Shown piece by piece: positions 25,410 to 33,967 of a DNA stretch of 64,000 nucleotides. A program made the translations under genes and the position numbers. Numbering within the stretch: position 1 is the first letter of the stretch; each line of letters starts with the position of its first letter. Below the pieces are notes generated by a model. The model searched no databases, was not told where the DNA came from, and saw only the letters and a list, made by a program, of their open reading frames with translations. Source of the DNA: Caballeronia udeis (GTDB lineage: Bacteria; Pseudomonadota; Gammaproteobacteria; Burkholderiales; Burkholderiaceae); the NCBI RefSeq assembly GCF_001544555.2, contig NZ_FCOK02000024.1, positions 47,852 through 111,851 on the forward strand. Reading direction: 5' to 3'.

Positions 25410-26789
25410 ATGACGACCGATCATCCCAGCCGGACGCTCGCTACCTTCGCGGCATCCATTCATTTCGACGATATTCCGCAGCACGTCGTGGAGCGCACGG
25501 TGAATCTGTATGTCGACTGGCTTGGGTCGACGCTCGGAGGCAAGGGCGCCCGGCCGGTCGAAAGTATCGCGTTGTTCGCGAGCATGGCGGGCGCGGCGAA
25601 CGGCAACGGGCAGGCGGAAGTGTTGATCGACCGCACGCACGCAACACCGTATTTCGCCGCGATGGTGAACGCGGCCGCCTCGCATTTCGTGGAACAGGAC
25701 GACGTGCACAACGGCTCCGTCTTTCATCCGGCGACAGTCGTGTTTCCTGTCGCGCTGGCGCTGGGGCAGGCGGCGCATGCGTCGGGCCGCGACTTTATCG
25801 CGGCCGTGGTGGCCGGGTACGAGGTGGGGATTCGCATCGGTGAATTTCTCGGACGTTCCCACTACAAGGTCTTTCATACGACAGGTACGGCCGGGACCGT
25901 GGCGGCAGCGGCCACGGCAGGGCGGATGCTGGGCTTGTCCCCGGTGCAGATGCTTGACGCGTTTGGTTCGGCCGGTACGCAAGCCAGCGGGCTGTGGGAG
26001 TTTTTGCGCGACGCCGCCGATTCCAAACAGCTTCACACGGCCATGGCGGCTGCCAACGGCCTCATGGCTGCCGCTCTCGCCGCCGATGGTTTCAAGGGCG
26101 CCACGCGCATCCTGGAGGGTGAGAAGGGCATGGCGGCAGGCATGTCTACGGACGCTGACCCGGCACGCCTCACCGACCGGCTGGGCGAACGCTGGGCGCT
26201 GACGGAAACCTCGTTCAAGTATCACGCCGCTTGCCGCCATACGCATCCCGCCGCCGATGCGTTGCTCGCGGTGATGGCGGAGCATGGACTGAAACCGCAA
26301 GACATCGAGCGCGTGACGGCGAGGGTGCATCAAGGTGCAATCGACGTGCTCGGTGCCGTGACCGTGCCCACAACCGTTCATCAGGCCAAGTTCAACATGG
26401 GTACGGTGCTGGGGCTCGTCGCTTATCACGGTTATGCAGGTGTGACGGAGTTCGACGAAGGCTACGCCGCTGCACCCGTCGTGGCATTTCGAAGCAAGGT
26501 GGAGATGGTCCTGGACGAAGAGGTGGACCGCGCCTATCCCGCGCGATGGATCGGCAAGGTGACGGTGCACACGCGCGATGGCCGTGAATTGACCGGGCGC
26601 GTTGATGAACCGAAGGGAGACCCCGGCAATACGCTCTCGCGTGAGGAGATTGCGATGAAGTTTCGCCGGCTGGCCGATTTCTCCGGGGCGGCGTCGGATG
26701 AAGACGCGTCGCGTTTGCTTGACGCGGCGTGGGGCATTGCATCGGAGACACGCATCGGCTCGCTCTTCGAAGTGGATGTGCGGGCATGA
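25410..26789 (+). CDS. MmgE/PrpD family protein
   Basis: A 459-residue protein of the family that includes 2-methylcitrate dehydratase and cis-aconitate decarboxylase. Landmarks are AASHFVEQDDVHNGSVFHPA near residue 90, GYEVGIRIGEFLG, and SFKYHAACRHTHPAADALLA near residue 270. The ATG at 25410 has an AGGCG-like site and follows the ict stop by 17 bp; the longer frame upstream lies inside ict. A homologue occurs in other itaconate loci with no agreed role; it may isomerise, dehydrate or decarboxylate a related acid. Its stop overlaps the lyase start (ATGA). Confidence 0.88.
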   Translation: MTTDHPSRTLATFAASIHFDDIPQHVVERTVNLYVDWLGSTLGGKGARPVESIALFASMAGAANGNGQAEVLIDRTHATPYFAAMVNAAASHFVEQDDVHNGSVFHPATVVFPVALALGQAAHASGRDFIAAVVAGYEVGIRIGEFLGRSHYKVFHTTGTAGTVAAAATAGRMLGLSPVQMLDAFGSAGTQASGLWEFLRDAADSKQLHTAMAAANGLMAAALAADGFKGATRILEGEKGMAAGMSTDADPARLTDRLGERWALTETSFKYHAACRHTHPAADALLAVMAEHGLKPQDIERVTARVHQGAIDVLGAVTVPTTVHQAKFNMGTVLGLVAYHGYAGVTEFDEGYAAAPVVAFRSKVEMVLDEEVDRAYPARWIGKVTVHTRDGRELTGRVDEPKGDPGNTLSREEIAMKFRRLADFSGAASDEDASRLLDAAWGIASETRIGSLFEVDVRA

Positions 26790-27583
26790 GCGAGCGTTCT
26801 TATCTGTTCGTGCCGGGTAATCGTCCCGAGCGTTTCGAGAAGGCTCGCGCGAGCGGCGCCGACGCGGTGATCTTCGATCTGGAAGATGCGGTCCAGCCGC
26901 AAGAGAAACCCGCCGGCCGCGATTCGGTGCTGGCGCACATGGACGCAACCCGACCCGCGTTCGTACGGATCAATGCAGCGGATACCGAGTGGTTTGGCAA
27001 CGACGTAGCGGCGATCGCGAGTCATCCGGGCGTGGCGGGCATCGTGTTGCCGAAGGCTGAAACGCGCGAGCACATTGAAGCGGTACTGGCGCATGCGCAC
27101 TCGGTGCTGACAATCCTGCCGATCGTGGAGACCGCGCGGGGATTCGCCAGTCTTGCGGTGCTATGCGAGGCTCCACGTGTACAGCGCATTGTGTTCGGCA
27201 CGCTGGATTTCCAGATCGACCTGAACGTGGAGGGCGACGGCGAGGAACTCGGCATGTTCCGCTCGCAGATCGTGCTCGCATCGCGGCTGGCCGGTTTGAC
27301 CACGCCCGTCGATGGTGTCTCGACCGTGCTGGACGATCCTGTCGCCATCGAGTCCGAAGCACGGCGCGGCCGTCGTTTCGGTTTCGGCGCGAAGCTCTGC
27401 ATTCATCCGAAGCAGGTCGACGCCGTGCATCGCGCTTATGCGTGGACTGCCACGGAGCGGGCATGGGCCGAACGCGTGCTGCGGGCGGTGGAAGCAAGCG
27501 GCGGTGCGGCGGTGGCTGTCGACGGAAAGATGGTCGATATGCCGGTGATCCTGAAGGCGCGGCGAATTGCCGGTGCGCACTGA
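26786..27583 (+). CDS. ccl: (S)-citramalyl-CoA lyase (HpcH/HpaI, CitE-like)
   Basis: A 265-residue CitE-like lyase. SYLFVPGNRPERFEKARASG at the N-terminus, FDLEDAVQPQEK with the metal-binding Glu, and the C-terminal GFGAKLCIHPKQVDAVH are the family signatures. It would split citramalyl-CoA to acetyl-CoA and pyruvate, the last step of itaconate use. ATG 26786 overlaps the previous stop. It closes the operon; the LysR gene follows on the same strand after 164 bp. Confidence 0.88.
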   Translation: MSERSYLFVPGNRPERFEKARASGADAVIFDLEDAVQPQEKPAGRDSVLAHMDATRPAFVRINAADTEWFGNDVAAIASHPGVAGIVLPKAETREHIEAVLAHAHSVLTILPIVETARGFASLAVLCEAPRVQRIVFGTLDFQIDLNVEGDGEELGMFRSQIVLASRLAGLTTPVDGVSTVLDDPVAIESEARRGRRFGFGAKLCIHPKQVDAVHRAYAWTATERAWAERVLRAVEASGGAAVAVDGKMVDMPVILKARRIAGAH

Positions 27584-27747
27584 GGAGCGCAAGGCAAACA
27601 CACGACTGGGGACTAGCGGTGGAATTCAGCATTGTTGAAGATGCGCGTCACGGTCCGTTAAGATTGCAATCTCGCGTCGCTTTTGCATTTTCGGCGCCGC
27701 TATCCATCACGCCCACCCGCGCCTACCCACGCCCACCTGCCACCGAC

Positions 27748-28635
27748 ATGCATTTCGATTTCGTCGATCTGACGCTCATTGTCAATCTGGCCGACACCAG
27801 GAACCTCGCGAGAGCCGCCGAGCGCTGCCATATCTCCCCGCCCGCTGCGAGCAACCGCATCAAGAACCTTGAAGAGCAACTGGGTTTCAAGCTGCTGTAC
27901 CGCACCAGCCAGGGCATGACGCTGACACCGGCCGGCGAGGCGTTCGTGCATCATGCGCGCCTCGTGCAGGAGCGCGTGGAGCATCTGGCGGGCGACATGC
28001 AGGAGTATGGCGAGGGCATCAAGGGGCATGTGCGGATCTGGGCCAACACCACCGCGATCAGCGAATTCCTGCCTTCGGTGCTGAGCGCTTTCCTGCGCGA
28101 TCACCCGGACATCAATATCGACTTGCGCGAAGTACTGAGCGGCGAGATCGTCAAGGGCGTGGCGGAGAGCGCGACGGACATCGGCATTGTGGCGGGCAAT
28201 GTGCACGCCGATCACCTGGAGATGTTGCCGTATCGCGATGACCGGCTCGTGCTGGTGACGTCGCTGGATCATCCGCTGGCGGCAGAGGAGTCGGTCGACT
28301 TTGCTCGTACGCTTAACGATAACTTCGTCGGACTGCCAACGACCAGCGCGATCCATGCGTTTATTGTCACCGCCGCCGATGCACTGGGCGCGCGTTTGAA
28401 ACTGCGCATCCAGGTAGGCAATTTTGAAGCGGCATGCCGGATGATCGAACAGGGTGTTGGCATCGGCATTGTTCCGGAGTCGGTGGCGAAACGCCACGGC
28501 AAGGCCTTGAATATCCGCATGATCCGCCTCAACGACCCATGGGCCGAACGCAAGCTCAAGATCTGCGTACGCAGCATGAAGGACCTGCCGCCGCTCGCAA
28601 GGATGTTGGTGGACCGGCTGACGAGCGCGGTTTGA
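27748..28635 (+). CDS. LysR-family regulator of the itaconate cluster
   Basis: A 295-residue LysR protein. The helix-turn-helix region is RNLARAAERCHISPPAASNR (about 16-35), followed by an effector domain ending in LKICVRSMKDLPPLARMLVD. The ATG at 27748 gives a standard-length protein, although no good ribosome site precedes it. It follows ccl on the same strand and likely activates the itaconate operon, possibly through the two dyads at 22070-22138. The link is from position only. Confidence 0.85.
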   Translation: MHFDFVDLTLIVNLADTRNLARAAERCHISPPAASNRIKNLEEQLGFKLLYRTSQGMTLTPAGEAFVHHARLVQERVEHLAGDMQEYGEGIKGHVRIWANTTAISEFLPSVLSAFLRDHPDINIDLREVLSGEIVKGVAESATDIGIVAGNVHADHLEMLPYRDDRLVLVTSLDHPLAAEESVDFARTLNDNFVGLPTTSAIHAFIVTAADALGARLKLRIQVGNFEAACRMIEQGVGIGIVPESVAKRHGKALNIRMIRLNDPWAERKLKICVRSMKDLPPLARMLVDRLTSAV

Positions 28636-28687
28636 CGCGGCAAGGACGCCGCAACAAAACGTACCTGGGTGCGTTGAAGCGATGCGT

Positions 28688-29920
28688 TCAGAATCGGTCG
28701 GCCCTGAAGGGGTGCAAATCGACGAGGGGTTTTTCGCCCGTCACCAGTTCCGCTATGAGCCGCCCTGTAATCGCACCGAGCGTCAGCCCGTGATGTGCGT
28801 GCCCGAATGCGAACCACAGGTCGTCATGCTTCGGCGCGGCGCCAATGATCGGGATCATGTCAGGCGTGCAGGGACGGCGGCCCATCCAGGGTTCATCGTC
28901 GAGGCGTTGTTCCAGCGGGAACAAGCCGCGGGCGATCGGTTCAACCGCGTCCAGTTGTACGGGCGTCTTCGGTGCATCGCGAAACGCGAGTTCCGCGCCT
29001 GTGGTGAGGCGGATGCCGCGTGACATCGGCGCGATCAGGTAACCGTTTTCAACATCGAGTACCGGATGGTTCAGGCGAGCATCCGACCTCGCCGCATAGT
29101 GCATGTGGTAACCGCGCTTGACGGCCAGCGGCAGGGTGTATCCGAGCCGCCTGGTGACATCGCCGGACCAGGGGCCCATCGCGATCACCGCGGAGCGCGC
29201 GCTCAGCAAACCCGCTTGCGTGTTGACGGTCCAGTGGTCCCTGAGTGTAGTCGCATCGCCGATAAAAAACCGCCCGCCCAGCCTGTCGAAATACTGCGCA
29301 TAGGCCGTGACCAGCGCGTTCGGGTCGGTGACGGAATCGGCCGCGGTGTAGCGAAGCGCGCCTTTCAACGAGGTGTCGAGATCAGGTTCGGTCTGGCGCA
29401 AACGCGCCGGGTCGAGGGCGTCGAAGCTCACGCCAAACTCGCGCTGCCAACGCTGCACGACGGCCATTTCCGAATCCTGCTTCGCGTTCGTCCTGAACAC
29501 CTTGATCCAGCCGCTCGGCCGCAGCAACGCGCTTGCACCAGCTTCGGCCGCGAGCATCCGGTGCTCCGTCACGCAATGCTCGATCAGCGTCGCGTACCAG
29601 CGCGCGATCACGGCGTGCCGCGACGGATGCGAGTTGCGCCAGTACCGCCAGAGAAACGGCGCGAGCTTCAGCATGGCGTTGGGGTGATAGCGGACGTCGA
29701 GCGCGGTGTTGCGGGAATACTTCAGCAGAGCGCTCAACGCGCGCGGAAACGCGTACGGATAAACCCCTTCGCGCTGGATCAGTCCCGCGTTGCCAAACGA
29801 AGTCTCGTTGCCCGGAGCCTTGCAGTCCACGAGCGCGACCGAGCGGCCGCGTTTTTGCAGATGCACCGCAATGGATACACCTACTATGCCGCCGCCGAGC
29901 ACGACGGTGTCGAATTTCAT
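28688..29920 (-). CDS. FAD-dependent D-amino acid dehydrogenase-like oxidoreductase
   Basis: A 410-residue DadA-type flavoprotein. The dinucleotide-binding motif VVLGGGIVGVSIAVHL is at the N-terminus, then NAGLIQREGVYPYAFPRAL, and near the C-terminus PCTPDMIPIIGAAP and FAFGHAHHGLTLGAITGRLI, the FAD-closing region. It would oxidise an amine to an imine. The RidA-like gene directly upstream (19 bp) would then hydrolyse the imine, which makes a coherent pair. The substrate is unknown; D-amino acids or an amino acid released by the amidase are possible. Confidence 0.88.
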   Translation of the reverse strand: MKFDTVVLGGGIVGVSIAVHLQKRGRSVALVDCKAPGNETSFGNAGLIQREGVYPYAFPRALSALLKYSRNTALDVRYHPNAMLKLAPFLWRYWRNSHPSRHAVIARWYATLIEHCVTEHRMLAAEAGASALLRPSGWIKVFRTNAKQDSEMAVVQRWQREFGVSFDALDPARLRQTEPDLDTSLKGALRYTAADSVTDPNALVTAYAQYFDRLGGRFFIGDATTLRDHWTVNTQAGLLSARSAVIAMGPWSGDVTRRLGYTLPLAVKRGYHMHYAARSDARLNHPVLDVENGYLIAPMSRGIRLTTGAELAFRDAPKTPVQLDAVEPIARGLFPLEQRLDDEPWMGRRPCTPDMIPIIGAAPKHDDLWFAFGHAHHGLTLGAITGRLIAELVTGEKPLVDLHPFRADRF

Positions 29921-29938
29921 GTGGGGTTCCTCAACGGT

Positions 29939-30292
29939 TCAGGCGAGTGCGGTCACGGCGACTTCGACGTCGCAGCCGGGCTTCATCAGGAGTGCCTGGA
30001 CGCAGGCGCGCGTGGGGGCGTGGCCCTCGGGAATCCACGCGTCCCACACGGCGTTGAATTCGGCGAAGTGCTTCGGGTCGCTCAGCCAGATGTTCGCCGT
30101 GATCAGGCGGGTCTTGTCGATGCCGGCGGACGCGAGCAAGGTGTCGATCCGTCCGAGGATGTTGCTGGCCTGTTCAGTGATCGACTCGTTGGCATTGTCC
30201 GGAACCTGGCCCGCAAGATGGACATAACCATTCGCGATCACCACCTGGCTTATCCGTGCGTTGGTTTGAAGACGTTTGATTTCGTTTGTCAT
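29939..30292 (-). CDS. RidA family enamine/imine deaminase
   Basis: A 117-residue YjgF/YER057c/UK114 protein. The conserved arginine is in APTRACVQALLM near residue 101, and HLAGQVPDNANESITEQASNIL is the usual central region. RidA proteins hydrolyse reactive imines released by flavin oxidases and PLP enzymes. It lies 3 bp after the amidase and 19 bp before the DadA-like oxidase in the same operon, matching that role. Confidence 0.9.
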   Translation of the reverse strand: MTNEIKRLQTNARISQVVIANGYVHLAGQVPDNANESITEQASNILGRIDTLLASAGIDKTRLITANIWLSDPKHFAEFNAVWDAWIPEGHAPTRACVQALLMKPGCDVEVAVTALA

Positions 30293-30295
30293 GGT

Positions 30296-31831
30296 TTAGA
30301 CGGTCGATGTGCCGGTTGTGCCGATCGTGCTTTCACCGGCGGTATTGAAAATGGGCGGCGCAGTGACGATCGATTTCAGCGATACCGTCGGCAGCGCCAG
30401 CTTCGATAAATCGGGCCGCGGACGACGCAGGACCGGCAAGTTTTCGAAGGCCTGCTCCAGCGCATGAGCAACTGCGAGCGTCTTGTGATCGCCATGAAAC
30501 GGCCCGACGATCTGCAGCCCGAAGGGCATGTCCGCATGATCAACGCCGCATGGTATCGAGATCGCCGGGTGCGTGGTCAGCGTGACCACGTAGGTGAGCG
30601 CCAGCCATCGATAATAATTCTCCTGCGCCCGCCCGCCAATCTGCGCGGCATACAACTCCTGCCACGGGAACGGCGAGACCGGCGTAGTGGGCGAGAGGAT
30701 CACGTCGTAGCCGGCGAAGGCGGACTGGAAGCGCTTGAATATGCGCGTCTGTTCGGCTTGCGCCCAGGCGCTGTCGGCAAGCGTCATGCTTGCGCCCAGT
30801 TCGTAGTTTGCCCGCGTGTTGGGTCCGAGCGTGTTCGGGTCGCGAGCATACGCGTCGCGCAGGCCAGCGACGAAACTCTCCGCGCGGATCACGTCGAAGC
30901 AGCGGTGGACATCGCCGAGATCGAAGCTCACTGGCTCGCAGGTATGGACCATCGGCTTGAGCGCCGCCATGCGCTCGCGAAAGATCCGGCGGATGTTTTC
31001 ATCGACGTCGCAACTGTCGAAATCTTCCGTCCAGCCAATGCGCAATGTGCTCAGGTCGAGTGTTTGCGGTGTGGCAAAACTCGGTGGGTCGGACTCGTAG
31101 CCAAGCGGATCAGTCGCGGAAATGCCGGCGGTCGCAGCGAGTTGCAGGCAGGCTTCGGCAACGGTCCTGCCCATGGGGCCAACAACAGATATGGGCGTCC
31201 AGCCCAGCAACTTGCGTGAGTTCGGCACGAGTCCGGGCGACGGCCGGAATCCGACCACGCCGCATTTCGACGCGGGTATGCGAAGCGATCCGCCGGTATC
31301 CGAGCCGGTGCAGACCGGCAGCATGTCGCAGGCCAGCGCCGCCGCCGCGCCACCCGATGAACCGCCTGCATTCAACTCGGGATTGAAGGGGTTGCCGGTC
31401 GCACCCCAGACCGGGTTACGCGTGTTCGCACCCGCGCCGAGTTCCGGAACGTTGGTCTTCGCGACGAGGATCGCACCCGCTGCTCGCAGGCGTTCGACCA
31501 GCAGGACATCACGGGACGGAACGTTGCCGCGGGACATCGGCGAGCCGTAGGTGGTCAGAAGGCCTGCTGTGTCTTCCAGGTCCTTCACGCCGAGCGGCAA
31601 GCCATGCAGCAAGCCGAGCGGTTCTCCGTTCAAGACCTGGCGCTCGGCGCTTTTAGCCGCAATGCGCGCTTCGGGATAACACGTGGCCGTGACCGCATTC
31701 ACCGCCGGGTTGATCGCCTCGATCCGTTCGATACAGGCATCGAGCAACTCGACCGGGGAGATCTCTTTGGAGCCGATCATGCGGCGCAGTTCAACGGCAG
31801 ATCGGCTGATCAGTTCAGTGTTGTGACTCAT
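30296..31831 (-). CDS. Amidase-signature hydrolase
   Basis: A 511-residue amidase. The Ser-cisSer-Lys triad is visible: Lys in LPLGVKDLEDTAG near residue 82, and the Gly/Ser-rich block GGSSGGAAAALACDML followed by TGSDTGGSLRIPAS near 158-190, where the nucleophile lies. It likely hydrolyses an amide taken up by the upstream MHS permease, feeding RidA and the DadA-like oxidase. Substrate not predictable from sequence. The C-terminus has a 25-residue Thr/Ser-rich tail. Confidence 0.9.
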   Translation of the reverse strand: MSHNTELISRSAVELRRMIGSKEISPVELLDACIERIEAINPAVNAVTATCYPEARIAAKSAERQVLNGEPLGLLHGLPLGVKDLEDTAGLLTTYGSPMSRGNVPSRDVLLVERLRAAGAILVAKTNVPELGAGANTRNPVWGATGNPFNPELNAGGSSGGAAAALACDMLPVCTGSDTGGSLRIPASKCGVVGFRPSPGLVPNSRKLLGWTPISVVGPMGRTVAEACLQLAATAGISATDPLGYESDPPSFATPQTLDLSTLRIGWTEDFDSCDVDENIRRIFRERMAALKPMVHTCEPVSFDLGDVHRCFDVIRAESFVAGLRDAYARDPNTLGPNTRANYELGASMTLADSAWAQAEQTRIFKRFQSAFAGYDVILSPTTPVSPFPWQELYAAQIGGRAQENYYRWLALTYVVTLTTHPAISIPCGVDHADMPFGLQIVGPFHGDHKTLAVAHALEQAFENLPVLRRPRPDLSKLALPTVSLKSIVTAPPIFNTAGESTIGTTGTSTV

Positions 31832-31875
31832 GACGTTGAAGTCTCCTTAAACGTGTTCTACGTGTGCCCGCAGGT

Positions 31876-33180
31876 TCATGCAAGCGATTCGCCGGTGCGG
31901 TCCTTCAGCCAGATTATCGGCACGAGCGAGATCGCGCACGCCGCGGCGACGTACCATGCCGGCGCGAGCGGATTGCCGGTTTTCGCCACCAGCCAGGTTG
32001 CGATGAACGGCGAGAAACCACCGAAAAACGATGCGCTCACCACATAGGTCAACGCAATGCCGGTCGCCCTGACATGCTTCGGAAACAGCTCCGGGATCAT
32101 CACGAGGACCGGCACGATCTGGCCGGCGACGAACACCGCGAGCAGTCCCGACACAATGCATAGCGCGGTCATCGAAGGGTGGTTGCCGAGGAATGCAAAC
32201 GCCGGATAGACGGCCAGCAACATGATGACACGAGAGATCACGAGTACGCGCTTGCGGGTGAAGTGGTCGGCGAGCTTGCCGGTCAGCGGCGCCGACACGA
32301 ACAGGACAAGCGAGCTGACGACGCCGGATGTCACCGCGGCGGTAGGCGAAAGATGCAACGCGCGAACCGCATGGCTCGGCAGGAAAAACGCCGTGACGTA
32401 CACCGACACGGAGCCTCCGAGTTCGGCGAAGGTGCCTAGTATGGTCAGCTTCAGGTGCGTGGTCAGCGCCGCTTTCAACGCGCCTTGAGGGCGGGGCGCA
32501 CCGGGTGCGTGGGTCGCGCGGGTTGTGCTATTCACCAGCGTTTCCTCCAGGCGCCGGCGTATCAGCATGCCGGCAGGCGCCGCGATGATCCCGAGCAGGA
32601 ACGGCAGGCGCCAGCCCCATTCGAGCACCGCCTGCTTCGGCAACGCGGCGTTCACGAGGGTGGCGACCAGCGCGCCGAGTGCAAGACCCAGCGCCGTTGC
32701 CGCAAAGTTCCAGCTCGCGAAGAAAGCGCGGGTCTGGTCGGTTGCATATTCGACCAGCAGGGTCGTGCCCGGCCCGAACTCACCGCCTGCCGCAAAGCCC
32801 TGGAGCAGCCGCGCGGCCAGCACGATCAGCGGCGCCGCCATGCCCGCGACCGCGTAGGGCGGGGCGCAGGCAATCATCGCGCAACTCAGCGCCATCATCA
32901 TGATCGTCAGGACCATCGCCTTCTTGCGGCCCACGCGATCCGCATAGGCGCCAATCACGATCCCGCCCAGCGGACGCACGACAAAACCGACGCCGAACAC
33001 GCCTATCGACAACAGGAACTGGTTCACCGGCGACGCGCCCGGGAAGAAAAGCTGGCCGATCTGGATCGCGAAAAAGCTGTAGATGGTGAAGTCGTAGAAC
33101 TCGAGCGCCGTGCCCACCGTCGTCGCGGCAATGACGTGCGTCTTCGACAAACCGGCCTTGCCCAGTGCAAGTGATGACAC
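31876..33180 (-). CDS. MFS permease of the metabolite:H+ symporter (MHS) group
   Basis: A 434-residue twelve-helix permease. The first helix carries TTVGTALEFYDFTIYSFFA and the loop reads RPLGGIVIGAYADRVGRKKAM, both hallmarks of MHS carriers such as ProP and ShiA. It is the first gene of a four-gene minus-strand operon (permease, amidase, RidA, oxidase) and likely imports the amide or amino compound. The start at 33180 faces the XRE-cupin regulator with a perfect dyad between them. Confidence 0.9.
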   Translation of the reverse strand: MSSLALGKAGLSKTHVIAATTVGTALEFYDFTIYSFFAIQIGQLFFPGASPVNQFLLSIGVFGVGFVVRPLGGIVIGAYADRVGRKKAMVLTIMMMALSCAMIACAPPYAVAGMAAPLIVLAARLLQGFAAGGEFGPGTTLLVEYATDQTRAFFASWNFAATALGLALGALVATLVNAALPKQAVLEWGWRLPFLLGIIAAPAGMLIRRRLEETLVNSTTRATHAPGAPRPQGALKAALTTHLKLTILGTFAELGGSVSVYVTAFFLPSHAVRALHLSPTAAVTSGVVSSLVLFVSAPLTGKLADHFTRKRVLVISRVIMLLAVYPAFAFLGNHPSMTALCIVSGLLAVFVAGQIVPVLVMIPELFPKHVRATGIALTYVVSASFFGGFSPFIATWLVAKTGNPLAPAWYVAAACAISLVPIIWLKDRTGESLA

Positions 33181-33223
33181 GATCAGCGTCCTTCAAAATG
33201 AGGGAATCGACGTGAGTTATCAT

Positions 33224-33250
33224 ATACGAGAAAAAATAAAATTCTCGTAT
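33224..33250. promoter_or_regulatory. Perfect 9-bp inverted repeat between the MHS operon and the XRE-cupin gene
   Basis: ATACGAGAA (33224-33232) and TTCTCGTAT (33242-33250) flank nine A/T bases. The dyad is 44 bp before the MHS start and 38 bp before the regulator start. This is where a shared operator for both divergent promoters is expected. The most likely ligand is the adjacent XRE-cupin protein. Confidence 0.7.
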
Positions 33251-33287
33251 CCGACAAATTCTCGACCCCAGGTGTAAAGGCAAAGCG

Positions 33288-33944
33288 ATGGCGAAAGCGG
33301 TGGTTGCAACGGCAAAAACGGTGAAACGCGATGCGCCGCCGGCCCTCGATCACAAGACCGTGGGCGCACGCATTCGTGAAGCTCGCAAGGCGAGGGGGTT
33401 GACGCTGATGGAGTTATCGGAGCGATCGGGGATTGCCGTATCGACTATTTCGAAAGCCGAGCGCGGGGATATTGCGCTGACCTACGACAAGTTCGCCGCG
33501 CTCGCGCATTCCCTGCAGCTTGAGTTCGACGCAATCTTCGGGCGCACGCGGCTGTCGGCCAGCACGGCCGCACGGCCAATGAGACCTTCTTTCACGGCGT
33601 CGGGCGAGCAGGTGATCTACGACACGCCGAACTACGAGTACGGCATGCTTGCGAACGACCTGACCGGCAAACGCATGGTGCCAATGCGCGCACATATCCG
33701 TGCGAGGGATGTATCGGACTTTCCCGAGTACATCCGGCACGCGGGCGAGGAATTCGTGTTCCTGCTTGGCGGCTCGCTGGAGTTGCGTTTCGAAGATGGC
33801 AAGGTGTTCAGGCTTGAACCCGGCGACAGTCTTTATTTCGATAGCGCCGTCGGCCACGTGTATGTGACCACCAGCAAGGATGACGCGGAAGTGCTGGTAT
33901 GTTGTGTCGATGCCGACGCGAGCCGTCCGGTGGACGCGATCTAG
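33288..33944 (+). CDS. XRE-family regulator with C-terminal cupin domain
   Basis: A 218-residue regulator of the XRE-cupin (PuuR/SutR-like) type. The helix-turn-helix covers about residues 25-82 (TLMELSERSGIAVSTISKAE), and the cupin covers 120-210 with HAGEEFVFLLGGSLELRFEDG and RLEPGDSLYFDSAVGHVYV. Such regulators sense small metabolites with the cupin. It is divergent from the MHS-amidase-RidA-oxidase operon and probably represses it and itself via the dyad at 33224-33250. Confidence 0.88.
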   Translation: MAKAVVATAKTVKRDAPPALDHKTVGARIREARKARGLTLMELSERSGIAVSTISKAERGDIALTYDKFAALAHSLQLEFDAIFGRTRLSASTAARPMRPSFTASGEQVIYDTPNYEYGMLANDLTGKRMVPMRAHIRARDVSDFPEYIRHAGEEFVFLLGGSLELRFEDGKVFRLEPGDSLYFDSAVGHVYVTTSKDDAEVLVCCVDADASRPVDAI

Positions 33945-33967
33945 CTTTCAACCGGTACTTGCACCGT

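Noticed and set aside
25389..26948. 519-codon minus-strand frame opposite the MmgE/PrpD gene
   Set aside because: Antisense artefact of high-G+C coding DNA; composition is unlike a folded protein and the plus strand is clearly coding.
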